From Sporocytophaga myxococcoides DSM 11118 (GTDB lineage Bacteria; Bacteroidota; Bacteroidia; Cytophagales; Cytophagaceae): a stretch of DNA of 64,000 nucleotides. The number at the start of each line of letters is the position of its first letter. Positions within the stretch are counted from its first letter, which is position 1. The notes below the pieces were generated by a model. That model saw only the letters and a list, made by a program, of their open reading frames with translations, ran no database searches and was not told the origin of the DNA. The stretch is from assembly GCF_000426725.1 (NCBI RefSeq), contig NZ_KE384560.1, positions 186,001 through 250,000 of the forward strand, read 5' to 3'. The position numbers and the translations under genes are program-made. Shown here one piece after another: positions 8,574-17,852 of this stretch.

Positions 8574-9026
8574 ATGAAGAAAGAGAAGCTAACGATAGGC
8601 CGCAGCGATATTATAGATCTCCCGGATCTTAAAATATTTAAGGTAAAAGCAAAAGTGGATACCGGGGCTTATAGTTGCTCAATCCACTGCAGTGATCCTA
8701 AAGTTACTGGCAAATTAAGGAAGAAGCTTAGCTTCACCTTACCTTATTTTAATGGTAAGCAAAAAGAAAAAGTTGTTTTTCAAACAAGCGATTTCTCCGA
8801 AAGAACGGTGAAAAGCTCTTTCGGTCAAGTCGAAAAGCGATTTGTGATAAAGACGAAAGTTCTCGTTTTTAACAAACTTATTGAAACAGAGTTTACCCTT
8901 TCAGACAGATCTAACATGAAACACCCAATTTTATTGGGTAGAAAATTTTTGATGAATGGTTTCCTGGTAGATGTCTCCAAATTCAATTTATCCTACAAAC
9001 ACAAACGGAAAAGCTTAAATAAGTAA
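8574..9026 (+). CDS. RimB-like retropepsin-fold protease (ATP-dependent zinc protease family)
   Basis: A 150-residue protein of the family annotated as putative ATP-dependent zinc protease (PF05618), now known in some bacteria as RimB, a retropepsin-like enzyme that trims the poly-glutamate tails RimK adds to ribosomal protein S6. The active-site segment is [16 protein letters not shown] (about residues 24-39, DTGA motif) and the flap-end is [10 protein letters not shown] near 121. It ends one base before rimK starts, the gene pairing expected for the RimK/RimB modification system. The specific substrate here is inferred from that neighbour. Confidence 0.85.
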   Translation: MKKEKLTIGRSDIIDLPDLKIFKVKAKVDTGAYSCSIHCSDPKVTGKLRKKLSFTLPYFNGKQKEKVVFQTSDFSERTVKSSFGQVEKRFVIKTKVLVFNKLIETEFTLSDRSNMKHPILLGRKFLMNGFLVDVSKFNLSYKHKRKSLNK

Positions 9027-9027
9027 G

Positions 9028-9936
9028 ATGATGCGTATCGCAATTCTTTCCAGAAATGCAAGCCTTTACTCCACAAAGAGGCTTGTGGAGGCTGCTAAAG
9101 AGCGTGGTCATGAAGTAAGAGTTCTTGATCATTTGAAATGTTATGTCGGGATAGAAGCTGGAAATCCAACCCTTTATTATAATAAGGAGAAAATAACTGA
9201 TTATGATGCTGTCATTCCAAGAATAGGGGCTTCTGTTACATTTTATGGGGCTGCTATAGTGCGTCAATTTGAAATGATGAATGTGTTCAGTGCAACAAAA
9301 TCACAAGCCATCACGAGATCAAGAGATAAGCTGAGGACTCTTCAGGTATTGAGCGAAGCCGGTATTGGAGTTCCGAAGACAGCTTTTGCAAGCCAGTCAA
9401 AAGATGTTGATAATCTTATAAATCATGTTGGTGGAGCACCCGTCATTATTAAATTATTAGAAGGTACCCAGGGTATAGGTGTCGTACTAGCTGAATCAAA
9501 AAAAGCAGCTAAGTCTGTTATCGAAGCATTCTATGGCCTCAAGGCGGATATTCTCATTCAGGAATACATAAAAGAAGCCAATGGCTCAGACATACGAGCG
9601 TTTGTGGTAGACAATGAAGTGGTCGGCGCTATGAAAAGGCAGGGTAAAGAAGGTGAGTTCCGCTCAAACCTGCATCGTGGAGGCGAAGGCGAAATGATTG
9701 AGCTTACTCATGAAGAAAGGGATGCTGCGCTATGTGCTTCAAGAGCACTAGGCTTATCTATTTCCGGAGTTGATATGCTCAGAAGCACCAGAGGTCCTCT
9801 AATCATTGAAGTCAATTCTTCTCCAGGCCTTCAAGGAATAGAAACTGTTACTCAGATAGATGTAGCAGGCAAGATCATTGATTTTGTGGAACGCAATAAA
9901 AAGAAAAAGGCAGAGCGGGATTTGATTGGAGTTTAG
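9028..9936 (+). CDS. rimK: Ribosomal protein S6--L-glutamate ligase RimK
   Basis: A 302-residue ATP-grasp ligase that adds glutamate residues to the C-terminus of ribosomal protein S6. The N-terminal domain starts [18 protein letters not shown]; the ATP-grasp core shows [19 protein letters not shown] (about residues 136-154), [19 protein letters not shown] (about 172-190) and metal-binding [15 protein letters not shown] (about 260-275). Two tandem ATG codons open the frame; the first is given. It is adjacent to the RimB-like protease, one base away, and precedes hemC by about 45 bases. Confidence 0.95.
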   Translation: MMRIAILSRNASLYSTKRLVEAAKERGHEVRVLDHLKCYVGIEAGNPTLYYNKEKITDYDAVIPRIGASVTFYGAAIVRQFEMMNVFSATKSQAITRSRDKLRTLQVLSEAGIGVPKTAFASQSKDVDNLINHVGGAPVIIKLLEGTQGIGVVLAESKKAAKSVIEAFYGLKADILIQEYIKEANGSDIRAFVVDNEVVGAMKRQGKEGEFRSNLHRGGEGEMIELTHEERDAALCASRALGLSISGVDMLRSTRGPLIIEVNSSPGLQGIETVTQIDVAGKIIDFVERNKKKKAERDLIGV

Positions 9937-9980
9937 CCTAAAAATTTCTAAGTTGCTTCTTAGAACGCTTGATTATATTG

Positions 9981-10904
9981 ATGGAGAGTAAGATCAGAAT
10001 TGGTACCAGAGCCAGCAAACTGGCAATGTGGCAAACGGAGCATGTAGCCGGTGTATTAAACAATGCCGGTTATGAAACAGAGATTATAAAGATTGACACC
10101 AAAGGAGATAAGCAACTTACTTCTGCCTTTGCCGAAATAGGGACCAAAGGAATTTTTACAGAAGAGCTTGAACTGCAATTGAAAGATGGTTCCTTGGATA
10201 TCGCAGTCCATAGTGCAAAAGACATGCAGACAGACCTTGGTCCCGACCTGGAAATTATTGCATTCACCGAAAGAGAAAAACCAAACGATGTGCTGGTCAG
10301 CTTTGACAAAGATTTTGCTCTGGAAGACCTTTCCAGGGTATTGGTCGGTACTTCTTCCACAAGGAGAAAAGCTTTGCTAAAGCATTACTATCCTCACCTT
10401 TCTACAACTGATGCGAGAGGAAATCTCCAGACAAGACTTAAGAAAATGGAAGATGGCCTTTTTCCGGCAATGATTCTAGCCTATGCAGGCATGCATAGAA
10501 TGGGATATAATGATTTTATTGTAAAAGAACTTCCCGTTGATTTATTTACTCCTGCTGTAGGACAGGGAAGTATTGCCATTGAAGCTGCACTTTCTCTTGC
10601 TTCTGATAAGAAGGCTGTCATCAAAAAATTACTAAATCACATACCAACCGAAACCTGCCTTATTGCTGAAAGAACTTTCCTTAATAAACTGGAGGGTGGT
10701 TGTAGCATTCCTGTTTTTGGCCTAGGCACAATCGAAGGAAATCTATTAAAAGTAAGCGGTGGGGTTGTAAGTCCTGATGGTTCTAATATTATTAGAAAAG
10801 AGGTAAAGGGAAGTCTGACAGATGCCAGGAAATTAGGCTTGCAACTGGCTGAAGAAGTACTCAGCTCCGGAGGTAAAGAAATATTAGATGCCTTGAAGAA
10901 ATAA
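9981..10904 (+). CDS. hemC: Hydroxymethylbilane synthase (porphobilinogen deaminase)
   Basis: A 307-residue enzyme that joins four porphobilinogen units to make hydroxymethylbilane in haem synthesis. Hallmarks are RIGTRASKLAMWQ at the N-terminus, VHSAKDMQT (about residue 78), TSSTRRKALL (about 120), DARGNLQTRL (about 137) and the dipyrromethane cofactor attachment loop LEGGCSIPV with its cysteine (about residue 237). The frame can be extended to a TTG at 9969, but ATG at 9981 sits right before the conserved start and is preferred. It ends four bases before an upstream TTG that could extend the cyclophilin gene. Confidence 0.95.
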   Translation: MESKIRIGTRASKLAMWQTEHVAGVLNNAGYETEIIKIDTKGDKQLTSAFAEIGTKGIFTEELELQLKDGSLDIAVHSAKDMQTDLGPDLEIIAFTEREKPNDVLVSFDKDFALEDLSRVLVGTSSTRRKALLKHYYPHLSTTDARGNLQTRLKKMEDGLFPAMILAYAGMHRMGYNDFIVKELPVDLFTPAVGQGSIAIEAALSLASDKKAVIKKLLNHIPTETCLIAERTFLNKLEGGCSIPVFGLGTIEGNLLKVSGGVVSPDGSNIIRKEVKGSLTDARKLGLQLAEEVLSSGGKEILDALKK

Positions 10905-10949
10905 CTTTTGAGGAAAATCCTTGTTAAAAATGTCTTAAAGTTAGTGTAT

Positions 10950-11582
10950 ATGAAAAGTAAATTTTTTGCGGTTTTATTAATTTTTATTTCGCTTGCAGCA
11001 TTTGGTCAATCAACAAAACCCTCTAAAAAGGATTATGTAGTGACAATAAAAACAGAGTTTGGAGATATGGTTTTGCTTCTTTCTGACCTAACTCCAAAAC
11101 ACAAAGAAAATTTCTTGAAGCTTGCTCAGCAAGGTTTCTATAATGGAACAACCTTTCACAGAATTATTGATGGATTCATGATTCAGGGTGGAGATCCTAA
11201 TTCTAAAGATGCAGATCCAAATAATGATGGAATGGGAGGCCCTGGCTATACAGTGCCTGCAGAGTTTAATGAGAAACTGAAGCATAACAAGGGCGCTGTT
11301 GCTGCAGCAAGAATGGGAGATCAGGTGAATCCTAAAAGAGAATCCAGCGGATCTCAATTTTATATTGTAGAAAATCAGGATGGTGCGCACTTTCTTGATA
11401 ACCAATATACAGTTTTTGGTCAGGTGGTGCAGGGGCTGGATGTAATTGATAAAATTGCCACGCAACCAAAAGATCAGCGTGACAGACCTTCTAAAAATAT
11501 TACAATGGAGGTTTCCGTTAAAAAACTAAAAAAGAAAAAAATCATAAAACTATATCACTGCGAAAACTTTTATAAAGCATGA
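10950..11582 (+). CDS. Periplasmic cyclophilin-type peptidyl-prolyl isomerase
   Basis: A 210-residue prolyl isomerase with a signal peptide. The ATG at 10950 starts KSKFFAVLLIFISLAAFGQ, a good cleavable signal, and is chosen over a TTG at 10908. The cyclophilin core includes FHRIIDGFMIQGGDP (catalytic Arg, about residues 66-80), AAARMGDQVNPKRESSGSQFYI and YTVFGQVVQGLDVIDKI near the end. The protein would assist folding of exported or outer-membrane proteins. Its stop codon overlaps the ATG of the next reductase gene (ATGA), so the two are translationally coupled. The C-terminal KKLKKKKIIKLYHCENF tail is unusual and lies outside the fold. Confidence 0.92.
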   Translation: MKSKFFAVLLIFISLAAFGQSTKPSKKDYVVTIKTEFGDMVLLLSDLTPKHKENFLKLAQQGFYNGTTFHRIIDGFMIQGGDPNSKDADPNNDGMGGPGYTVPAEFNEKLKHNKGAVAAARMGDQVNPKRESSGSQFYIVENQDGAHFLDNQYTVFGQVVQGLDVIDKIATQPKDQRDRPSKNITMEVSVKKLKKKKIIKLYHCENFYKA

Positions 11583-12490
11583 AAAAGAAAGTTTTAATAA
11601 CAGGTTCAAATGGCCTTTTGGGACAAAAGCTGGTAGGGCTTATAGCTGATGACGAAAACTATGACTTGATCGCTACTGCAAGAGGCGAAAACAGACTTCC
11701 TATGGAGCCTGGGGCATATGTATATAAGTCAATGGACATTACCAACCGAAACCAGGTTATGGATATAGTTTCTGAGACCAAACCTGACTTTATCATTCAC
11801 ACTGCGGCCATGACCAATGTGGATCAATGTGAGACAGAGAAAGAAGCTTGCTGGGCTCAGAATGTTGATGCAGTTAAATACCTGATTGAAGCATCTGAAA
11901 AAGTAAAATCACATCTGATCCATTTATCAACAGATTTTATTTTTGACGGGAAAAATGGTCCTTATGATGAAAATGCTAAAGCCAATCCTTTGAGTTACTA
12001 TGGAGATAGCAAGCTGGCAGCAGAAAAACTTGTATTAAAAAGCAAAGCCAAATGGGCTATTGCAAGAACTGTACTTGTTTATGGTATTGCATGCGATATG
12101 AGCAGATCCAACATCATCCTTTGGGTTAAAAAAAGTCTGGAAGAAGGGAAGAAAATTCAGGTTGTTACAGATCAATGGAGAACTCCTACATTGGCCGAAG
12201 ATTTAGCGATGGGATGCTATCTTATCATGGAAAATCAGGCTACAGGAATCTATAACATCAGTGGAAAAGATTTCCTCACACCATATGAAATGGCCATTAA
12301 AACTGCCGATTTCTTTAAACTGGATAAATCTCTAATCACAAAAGCAGATAGTACAATATTCAAACAACCGGCAGTAAGACCCCCGAAAACAGGCTTTATT
12401 CTTGATAAGGCCATGAATGATCTGGGGTATGATCCTCATTCATTTGAAGAAGGAATTAAATTGTTGGCTGAACAAATAGCTGAAGTTTAG
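11579..12490 (+). CDS. RmlD-like NAD(P)-dependent sugar-nucleotide reductase
   Basis: A 303-residue extended short-chain dehydrogenase. The Rossmann glycine motif is VLITGSNGLLGQKLV (about residues 4-18); catalytic residues are seen in LIHLSTDFIFDG and PLSYYGDSKLAAEK (YxxxK, about residues 140-144). The C-terminal substrate domain RPPKTGFILDKAM resembles dTDP-4-dehydrorhamnose reductase. It may act in surface-polysaccharide sugar synthesis, but no other rhamnose genes are nearby, so the exact substrate is open. It overlaps the cyclophilin gene by four bases. Confidence 0.82.
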   Translation: MKKKVLITGSNGLLGQKLVGLIADDENYDLIATARGENRLPMEPGAYVYKSMDITNRNQVMDIVSETKPDFIIHTAAMTNVDQCETEKEACWAQNVDAVKYLIEASEKVKSHLIHLSTDFIFDGKNGPYDENAKANPLSYYGDSKLAAEKLVLKSKAKWAIARTVLVYGIACDMSRSNIILWVKKSLEEGKKIQVVTDQWRTPTLAEDLAMGCYLIMENQATGIYNISGKDFLTPYEMAIKTADFFKLDKSLITKADSTIFKQPAVRPPKTGFILDKAMNDLGYDPHSFEEGIKLLAEQIAEV

Positions 12491-12838
12491 TTATTTCTTT
12501 CCAATAACAGGTTTTTCACATTAAACGATTTAAGGAAATCTCGAAGATTCTTCTAAGGGTTTTCCCTTATTTACATGCGTTCATTAATAAAGTAATTTTA
12601 TAGTGTAATTGAAATGTAGATAAGACGGCAGTTTCAAATCGGGATTTTAAGTTGATAGTGGTTGAAAAGCTGTGTTTGGTGATTTGACTTATTAGTACGC
12701 TTTTGTTTAATAAGTTAGTAAATAATTTAGTAAAGGTTAATGAGCCCTTCGGGAGTGGAGGGCTTTTTTTATTGCCCTCATTTTTATACTTTTAGGCAGA
12801 GTTTAATCAGCTAATTACTCCACACATTACCAGCTTTT
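12491..12838 (+). other. Intergenic region of 348 bases with a terminator
   Basis: No coding frame is credible here. The only clear structure is a hairpin terminator at 12743-12770. The 250 bases before it would be a long 3' trailer of the reductase transcript or hold a small RNA; nothing in them supports a specific RNA family. Confidence 0.5.
12743..12770 (+). terminator. Intrinsic terminator
   Basis: Stem AGCCCT (12743-12748) and AGGGCT (12759-12764) with a 10-base GC-rich loop, followed by seven T residues. It lies about 250 bases after the reductase stop and ahead of the helix-hairpin-helix gene. Confidence 0.82.
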
Positions 12839-13726
12839 ATGAATCTTATCGAAAGATGTAAGTACTTTTTTGGCATATCAAGGAAGGAAGCTCAAGGATT
12901 TATTATCCTCCAGGTTATACTGTGTATTGTATTGACCGCCCCTTTTTTTACGGACGTTATTTTCCCTCAAAAAATCATAGATAAATCAGAAAGCAACGAA
13001 TCGCTGGATAGTCTGGCCAAACTATTCGAAACAGAGCCACAGTCAATCACTCTTAAAAATAAATCCATACAAATTCCTGCAGATAAGCCGGGAAATTTTG
13101 ATCCGAATACTGCTTCCAAAGAGACTATGCTGAGGACAGGCTTAAAGCCCAATCTGGCGGAAAGAATAATTAAATTCAGGGAGAAAGGGGGGAAGTTTTT
13201 TGTCAAAGAAGATTTACTTAAAATTTATGGATTAGATAAAAATGAATTTGAAAAGATTGCACCATTCTTAACTTTTCAAATACTTCCTAAGTCTAAACTA
13301 ATTGAGAAAAAGGCGCCAGATGTATTTGATATTAACAAAGCAGATTCGACCAGATTGGAAAAGCTGAGTGGTATAGGTCCCGCACTTGCAAAAAGAATTC
13401 TTAAATATAGAAATGCACTCGGAGGCTTCGTCAGTAAAGACCAATATGAGGAAATTTACGGTTTGACGGAAAATTCCCTTGCTCAATTAGTTGCATTTAC
13501 ATTCATAGAAAATACATTTGAACCGGTGAAAATCAATCTTCAGGATGCTGAATTTAAGGCAATCGCAGGTCATCCTTATTTAGGATATCAGGCAGCCAAA
13601 TGTATTTCAAAAATAAAAAAGACAAACTTCTCTGCCGAAACCATTCATTCAATAATTCGAAACGATACAGTTTTTAAATGCAGAAAACCAGCAGTACTTT
13701 ATAGATACATTGAGATTGGGCATTAA
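12839..13726 (+). CDS. Membrane-anchored helix-hairpin-helix (ComEA-like) protein
   Basis: A 295-residue protein with one N-terminal membrane helix (GFIILQVILCIVLTAPFF, about residues 20-37) and at least two helix-hairpin-helix units facing outward: FDPNTASKETMLRTGL...AERIIKFREKGG (about 87-117) and FDINKADSTRLEKLSGIGPALAKRI (about 163-187) followed by EEIYGL. A third, weaker unit follows near 235. The fold binds DNA non-specifically; ComEA homologues pull in DNA during natural transformation, while many Bacteroidota copies are of unknown role. No other competence genes are adjacent. Confidence 0.85.
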   Translation: MNLIERCKYFFGISRKEAQGFIILQVILCIVLTAPFFTDVIFPQKIIDKSESNESLDSLAKLFETEPQSITLKNKSIQIPADKPGNFDPNTASKETMLRTGLKPNLAERIIKFREKGGKFFVKEDLLKIYGLDKNEFEKIAPFLTFQILPKSKLIEKKAPDVFDINKADSTRLEKLSGIGPALAKRILKYRNALGGFVSKDQYEEIYGLTENSLAQLVAFTFIENTFEPVKINLQDAEFKAIAGHPYLGYQAAKCISKIKKTNFSAETIHSIIRNDTVFKCRKPAVLYRYIEIGH

Positions 13727-13812
13727 AAAAATAGATTTTCGGCCTAAATTGAGGAAAACAAATATTATTTTTACGTGAAATAGTATTAACTCTTTAATTT
13801 TTTCGGTAGGGA

Positions 13813-15114
13813 ATGATATTGGTATTAGTGCCTCAGATTACAAATAGGCTTACATATATTTTTGATTTTTATTTTAAAGAAATATTCAAATCAGATTATG
13901 AGTTTACTACTGATGCTGTGAAATTCAAAGACTATAGTGAAGCAAAGTTTTCTTATGGATTTAAGCAGGTAAACGATGAATTATTTTTGGAAGCAGATCC
14001 TATATTATTTGAAACAACTGTTTCTATAAGGCAAATTAAAATCGGAATATTTAATGGAATAAAGACTTTATTTTCCGTCTCAACCGGATCTCTGCCGTTT
14101 GATCCGTTCGCCGCCGGGTTTTATATGATCACAAGGTATGAAGAATATCTTCCTCATAAAAAAGACAGGCACAACAGGTATAAACCAGAAAGCAGCATCG
14201 CTATTTCAGGAGGGTTCCTTGAAAAACCAATTGTCAATTTCTGGGCTCAAATGATTAAAGAAACAATCAATAACAAGTATCCTCAAGCTATAACTTATTC
14301 TGGAACTTATTCTTTCCTGCCAACTCTTGATATTGATAATGCATATGCCTATAAATTTAAAGGTATTTTAAGAACAAGTTTGTCATTTGCTCAAAGACTT
14401 CTTAAGCTTGAGTTTAATAAATTGCGCAAGCGTATCAAAATACATCTGGGGAAACTTCAGGACCCCTATGATACTTATGATAAACAAAGAAGAATTCACC
14501 AGACCTATAAAATAACTCCTAATTACTTTTTTCTTTTGGGGGACTATGGCAAGTATGACAAAAACCTTCCCTATGATAATGAACATATGGTGAAGCTTGT
14601 CAAAAGTCTTGGTGAGGAAGCAACTATTGGTTTACATCCTTCTTACGGCTCGAATACTTCAGAGGAAAAGCTCTTAATAGAGAAAAAAAGGTTGGAAGGT
14701 ATACTTTCTCGTCCGATCACAAAAAGCAGACAGCATTATATAAAGCTTACTCTTCCGGGAACCTACAGAAATCTTTTGAATGCCGGCATCAAAGAGGATT
14801 ATTCAATGGGTTATACAACAAAGATAGGATTCAGAGCCGGTACCTGTAGTTCTTTCCTGTTCTTTGACCTGGAAAAAAATATAACGACAGACCTTAGAGT
14901 CTATCCCTTTGCTTTTATGGACAGCACATTAAAGTTTTTCCAGAAAGTGCGTTCAAAGGAAGTAATCAATCACATCACCCCACTTGTCAATGACGTGAAA
15001 AAAGTAGGAGGGCAGCTTATATTCATTTTTCATAATGAGTCTTTGGGAAATGAAAGACAATGGAAGAACTGGGGAGAGGTCTATGAAAAAGTAATACGAT
15101 TGGCAAAAGAGTGA
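13813..15114 (+). CDS. DUF7033-type polysaccharide-deacetylase-like protein
   Basis: A 433-residue soluble protein of a Bacteroidota family annotated as polysaccharide deacetylase-like. An N-terminal DUF7033 domain (about residues 1-150, with FYMITRYEEYLPHKKDRHNRY) precedes a divergent deacetylase barrel: FLPTLDIDNAYAY (about 165-180, metal-binding Asp candidates), TIGLHPSYGSN (about 271-281) and FRAGTCSSFLFFD. No signal peptide is visible. It leads a same-strand group with a FemAB/GNAT-like gene and a NodB-type deacetylase, suggesting modification of a cell-surface glycan. The substrate is not known. Confidence 0.75.
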   Translation: MILVLVPQITNRLTYIFDFYFKEIFKSDYEFTTDAVKFKDYSEAKFSYGFKQVNDELFLEADPILFETTVSIRQIKIGIFNGIKTLFSVSTGSLPFDPFAAGFYMITRYEEYLPHKKDRHNRYKPESSIAISGGFLEKPIVNFWAQMIKETINNKYPQAITYSGTYSFLPTLDIDNAYAYKFKGILRTSLSFAQRLLKLEFNKLRKRIKIHLGKLQDPYDTYDKQRRIHQTYKITPNYFFLLGDYGKYDKNLPYDNEHMVKLVKSLGEEATIGLHPSYGSNTSEEKLLIEKKRLEGILSRPITKSRQHYIKLTLPGTYRNLLNAGIKEDYSMGYTTKIGFRAGTCSSFLFFDLEKNITTDLRVYPFAFMDSTLKFFQKVRSKEVINHITPLVNDVKKVGGQLIFIFHNESLGNERQWKNWGEVYEKVIRLAKE

Positions 15115-15165
15115 CTTTCTGATTAATTTCAAAAACTAAACTCCTTAAAAGCCTAAGTTTCCTTG

Positions 15166-16107
15166 ATGAATAAAAAAGACGATTTCAGAAGTTATTGTAC
15201 GACGCAAAAAGATATACCTCTTTTTCTTACACCTGCATGGATGGATCTGATCTGTGGCGATAACTGGGACGTCTTGATAGAAGCAAAAGGAAAAAATATT
15301 CATGGCTTTTTAATTTTCCCTCTGAATCAAAAACTGGGATTTAAAAGAATACTGCAACCTCAACTGACTCCGTATTCAGGAGTCTGGATCAATTACCCCG
15401 ATGGACAAAAGGATCTGACAAAAATTGCTTTCGAGAAAAAAGTATTATCATCTTTAATTGAGCGTCTGCCAGAGTTCGATGAGTTAAACATTAACCTTTA
15501 TCCAACTTTTACAAACTGGCTTCCTTTTTATTGGAAGGAGTTTAAACAAACTACGAGATATACTTATAAAATATTTAAAGGTCAAAGTCCTGAAGCACTC
15601 AGATTACAGGTTAAAGATTCTGTGAGAAGAGAGCTTTCAAAGGCAGAACGCACTTTGCAGGTATATCTATCGGTAGATGTTAAGGATTTATTTGACTTTA
15701 AAGTAAGATCATTCAAAGAGCAGAATCTTAGTTTTAATTTAAGTTATTCCTTCATCAAAAGGTGTGTTGATTGGTGTATCAGTGAAGGGAAGGGGCAAAT
15801 ATTATATGCCAAAGATGAAAAAGGGGCCATACATGCAGGCGTGTTCCTTGTGTGGGATAAGAATTGTGTTTATTACTTATTCGGAGCAGCTGACCCTGAG
15901 TATAAAAATTCCGGAGCTTTGACGTATTTGCTGTGGAATGGAATTGAAATGGCTCAATCGCAAACCAAGGATTTCGACTTTGAAGGCAGTATGCTGGAAC
16001 CAGTTGAGCAGTTTTTCAGAAATTTCGGGGCAACCCAACTTCCTTACCACCAGATACTGAAAAGAAATTCTCTTTTATTAAAACTTAAAAGTATTCTTGG
16101 GAAATGA
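15166..16107 (+). CDS. FemAB/GNAT-like acyltransferase
   Basis: A 313-residue protein of the GNAT_6/FemAB superfamily, which transfers amino acids or acyl groups to peptidoglycan or surface glycans. Visible parts are the N-terminal lobe FLTPAWMDLICGDNWDV and the C-terminal acyl-CoA-like fold (about residues 185-295): GQILYAKDEKGAIHAGVFLV, YYLFGAADPEYKNSGALTYL and DFDFEGSMLEPVEQFFRNFG. ATG at 15166 is used; a TTG directly before it is not needed. Its stop overlaps the start of the following deacetylase gene (ATGA), so both are coupled. The acyl donor and acceptor are unknown. Confidence 0.8.
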   Translation: MNKKDDFRSYCTTQKDIPLFLTPAWMDLICGDNWDVLIEAKGKNIHGFLIFPLNQKLGFKRILQPQLTPYSGVWINYPDGQKDLTKIAFEKKVLSSLIERLPEFDELNINLYPTFTNWLPFYWKEFKQTTRYTYKIFKGQSPEALRLQVKDSVRRELSKAERTLQVYLSVDVKDLFDFKVRSFKEQNLSFNLSYSFIKRCVDWCISEGKGQILYAKDEKGAIHAGVFLVWDKNCVYYLFGAADPEYKNSGALTYLLWNGIEMAQSQTKDFDFEGSMLEPVEQFFRNFGATQLPYHQILKRNSLLLKLKSILGK

Positions 16108-17120
16108 ACATTAAAGACAACCTGTTCATCCCTGTTCTTAATACTTGGGCATCTTTTACTCCCTTTTCCGTTCTTAAGAAATTAGGAGGACAAAAGGTTA
16201 TATTTCCGACATACCATCTAGTCTCTAATCAGGAGGTGCCACATGTTGGTAATCTATATAAAATTCGAAGTGAAAAATTATTTTGTGAAGACCTTGAGTT
16301 TATGCTCAGGCATTTCAACCCGATATCTATTGATGATCTTTTAAAATGGAGAAATGGCCAATTAAATCTCAATAAACCTTCTTTTTTTTTATCGTTTGAC
16401 GATGGTTTAAGGGAAGTAAAAGAAGTCATTGCACCTAATCTTATAAAGAGGGGAATACCTGCAGCATTTTTTATTAATCCTGCCTTTGTAGACAACAGGG
16501 AATTGATGTTCCGGAATAAGGCAAGCTTGCTAATAGATTTATTCAAAAAAAGGAAGATCAATTTTCAAAGAACATTTGAAAGAACTGGAGTTAAGGAAGG
16601 CCAATTCATTCAAATGGTGAAGTCTGTGAAATACAGAGAAAGGGATATACTTGATCAACTAGCTCTTGCTTCCGAATTTTCATTTTCTGACTATCTGAAA
16701 GAAAAGAAGCCATATCTGGATTCTGAAGAAATAATGCAGCTAAAACATCAAGGTTTTCATATCGGTGCTCATAGTATGGATCATCCTTTATATGAAGAGC
16801 TTACACTGGAAGAGCAGGTTGCGCAAACTTCTGAAAGTATTGATTCTATTATCAGTAAAGATTTTTCCAGCTTGAAAACTTTTGCATTCCCTTTTACTGA
16901 TCATGGAGTTTCTGCGGCCTTATTTAATCAGATGTATGAAAATATGAGAGTGGATTGTTCTTTTGGAGTGGCGGGAATAAAACATGAAAATTTTAAATTC
17001 CATTTTCAAAGAATACCAATGGAAAAAAGTCTTGATTCTGCCCGCCATATTATTGCTGCAGAATACATATATTATATCCTGAAAAGTCCTTTAGGGAAAA
17101 ACCATATAAATAGAAAGTAA
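16104..17120 (+). CDS. NodB-type polysaccharide deacetylase
   Basis: A 338-residue carbohydrate esterase family 4 protein. Metal-binding residues are visible: FFLSFDDGLREVKE (DD pair, about residues 94-107) and GAHSMDHPLYEELT (HxxxH, about residues 224-228). These complete the usual metal triad of an active deacetylase. No clear signal peptide is present, so it would act on a cytoplasmic or membrane-linked glycan intermediate, or be anchored by its N-terminal hydrophobic patch. It overlaps the GNAT-like gene by four bases and ends one base before upp. Confidence 0.88.
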   Translation: MNIKDNLFIPVLNTWASFTPFSVLKKLGGQKVIFPTYHLVSNQEVPHVGNLYKIRSEKLFCEDLEFMLRHFNPISIDDLLKWRNGQLNLNKPSFFLSFDDGLREVKEVIAPNLIKRGIPAAFFINPAFVDNRELMFRNKASLLIDLFKKRKINFQRTFERTGVKEGQFIQMVKSVKYRERDILDQLALASEFSFSDYLKEKKPYLDSEEIMQLKHQGFHIGAHSMDHPLYEELTLEEQVAQTSESIDSIISKDFSSLKTFAFPFTDHGVSAALFNQMYENMRVDCSFGVAGIKHENFKFHFQRIPMEKSLDSARHIIAAEYIYYILKSPLGKNHINRK

Positions 17121-17121
17121 C

Positions 17122-17781
17122 GTGTTTGTGCTCACTCAATCCCCATCCATTGCAGATCGTTTTTTAGCTGAACTTAGATCTGTTGAAATTCAAAAAGATA
17201 GTATGCGTTTCAGACGCAATATGGAACGTCTCGGAGCTTTAATTGCCTATGAGATTTCAAAGGAATTAAATTACAAAAAAGAGGAGGTACAAAGTCCTCT
17301 GGCAAAAGCTTCAACTTATGCGCTGGAACAAAAAATTGTAATCGGTGCAATTTTAAGAGCTGGTATCCCATTTTTTCAAGGGTTTCTAAATATGTTTGAT
17401 CAAGCCGAATCTGCTTTTGTTGCTGCTTATAGAAGCACAAAATCAGAAGAAACCGGCAAGGTGGAAATAAATATGGACTATGTTGCATCGCCAGATTTAA
17501 CGGGTAAAGTGCTGATACTTACCGATCCAATGCTCGCAACCGGTAAATCTCTTGTGGTAGCTTACCGAACTTTATTAAAATACGGAAATCCGTCAGAAGT
17601 GCATCTGGCAGCCGTATTATCCAGTAAAGAAGGAATTGAATATGTAAAGAAGGAAATTCCGGAAGCAAAACTTTGGACTGTTGCAATTGACGAAAAAATG
17701 AATGAGAAATTTTTTATAGTTCCTGGTCTGGGAGATGCAGGAGATTTAGCTTTCGGTCAAAAAATAACTAAGGGGGATTAG
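17122..17781 (+). CDS. upp: Uracil phosphoribosyltransferase
   Basis: A 219-residue enzyme that salvages uracil to UMP with PRPP. The start region is FVLTQSPSIADRFLAELR, the dimer helix RRNMERLGALIAYEIS, and the PRPP loop VLILTDPMLATGKSLVVAY (about residues 130-148). The C-terminal uracil-binding segment is IVPGLGDAGDLAFGQK. A GTG at 17122 starts the frame one base after the deacetylase stop. The small gap suggests cotranscription with the polysaccharide genes, though the function is unrelated. Confidence 0.96.
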   Translation: MFVLTQSPSIADRFLAELRSVEIQKDSMRFRRNMERLGALIAYEISKELNYKKEEVQSPLAKASTYALEQKIVIGAILRAGIPFFQGFLNMFDQAESAFVAAYRSTKSEETGKVEINMDYVASPDLTGKVLILTDPMLATGKSLVVAYRTLLKYGNPSEVHLAAVLSSKEGIEYVKKEIPEAKLWTVAIDEKMNEKFFIVPGLGDAGDLAFGQKITKGD

Positions 17782-17852
17782 AAAATTAAGCAAACTAAAG
17801 AAGGTCGATTTCCGTTATTTTTTAAACCACTCAAGTACACAGGTTCAATTTT

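Noticed and set aside
10908-10949. Upstream TTG start of the cyclophilin
   Set aside because: It would put 14 residues ahead of a clear signal peptide; ATG at 10950 is better.
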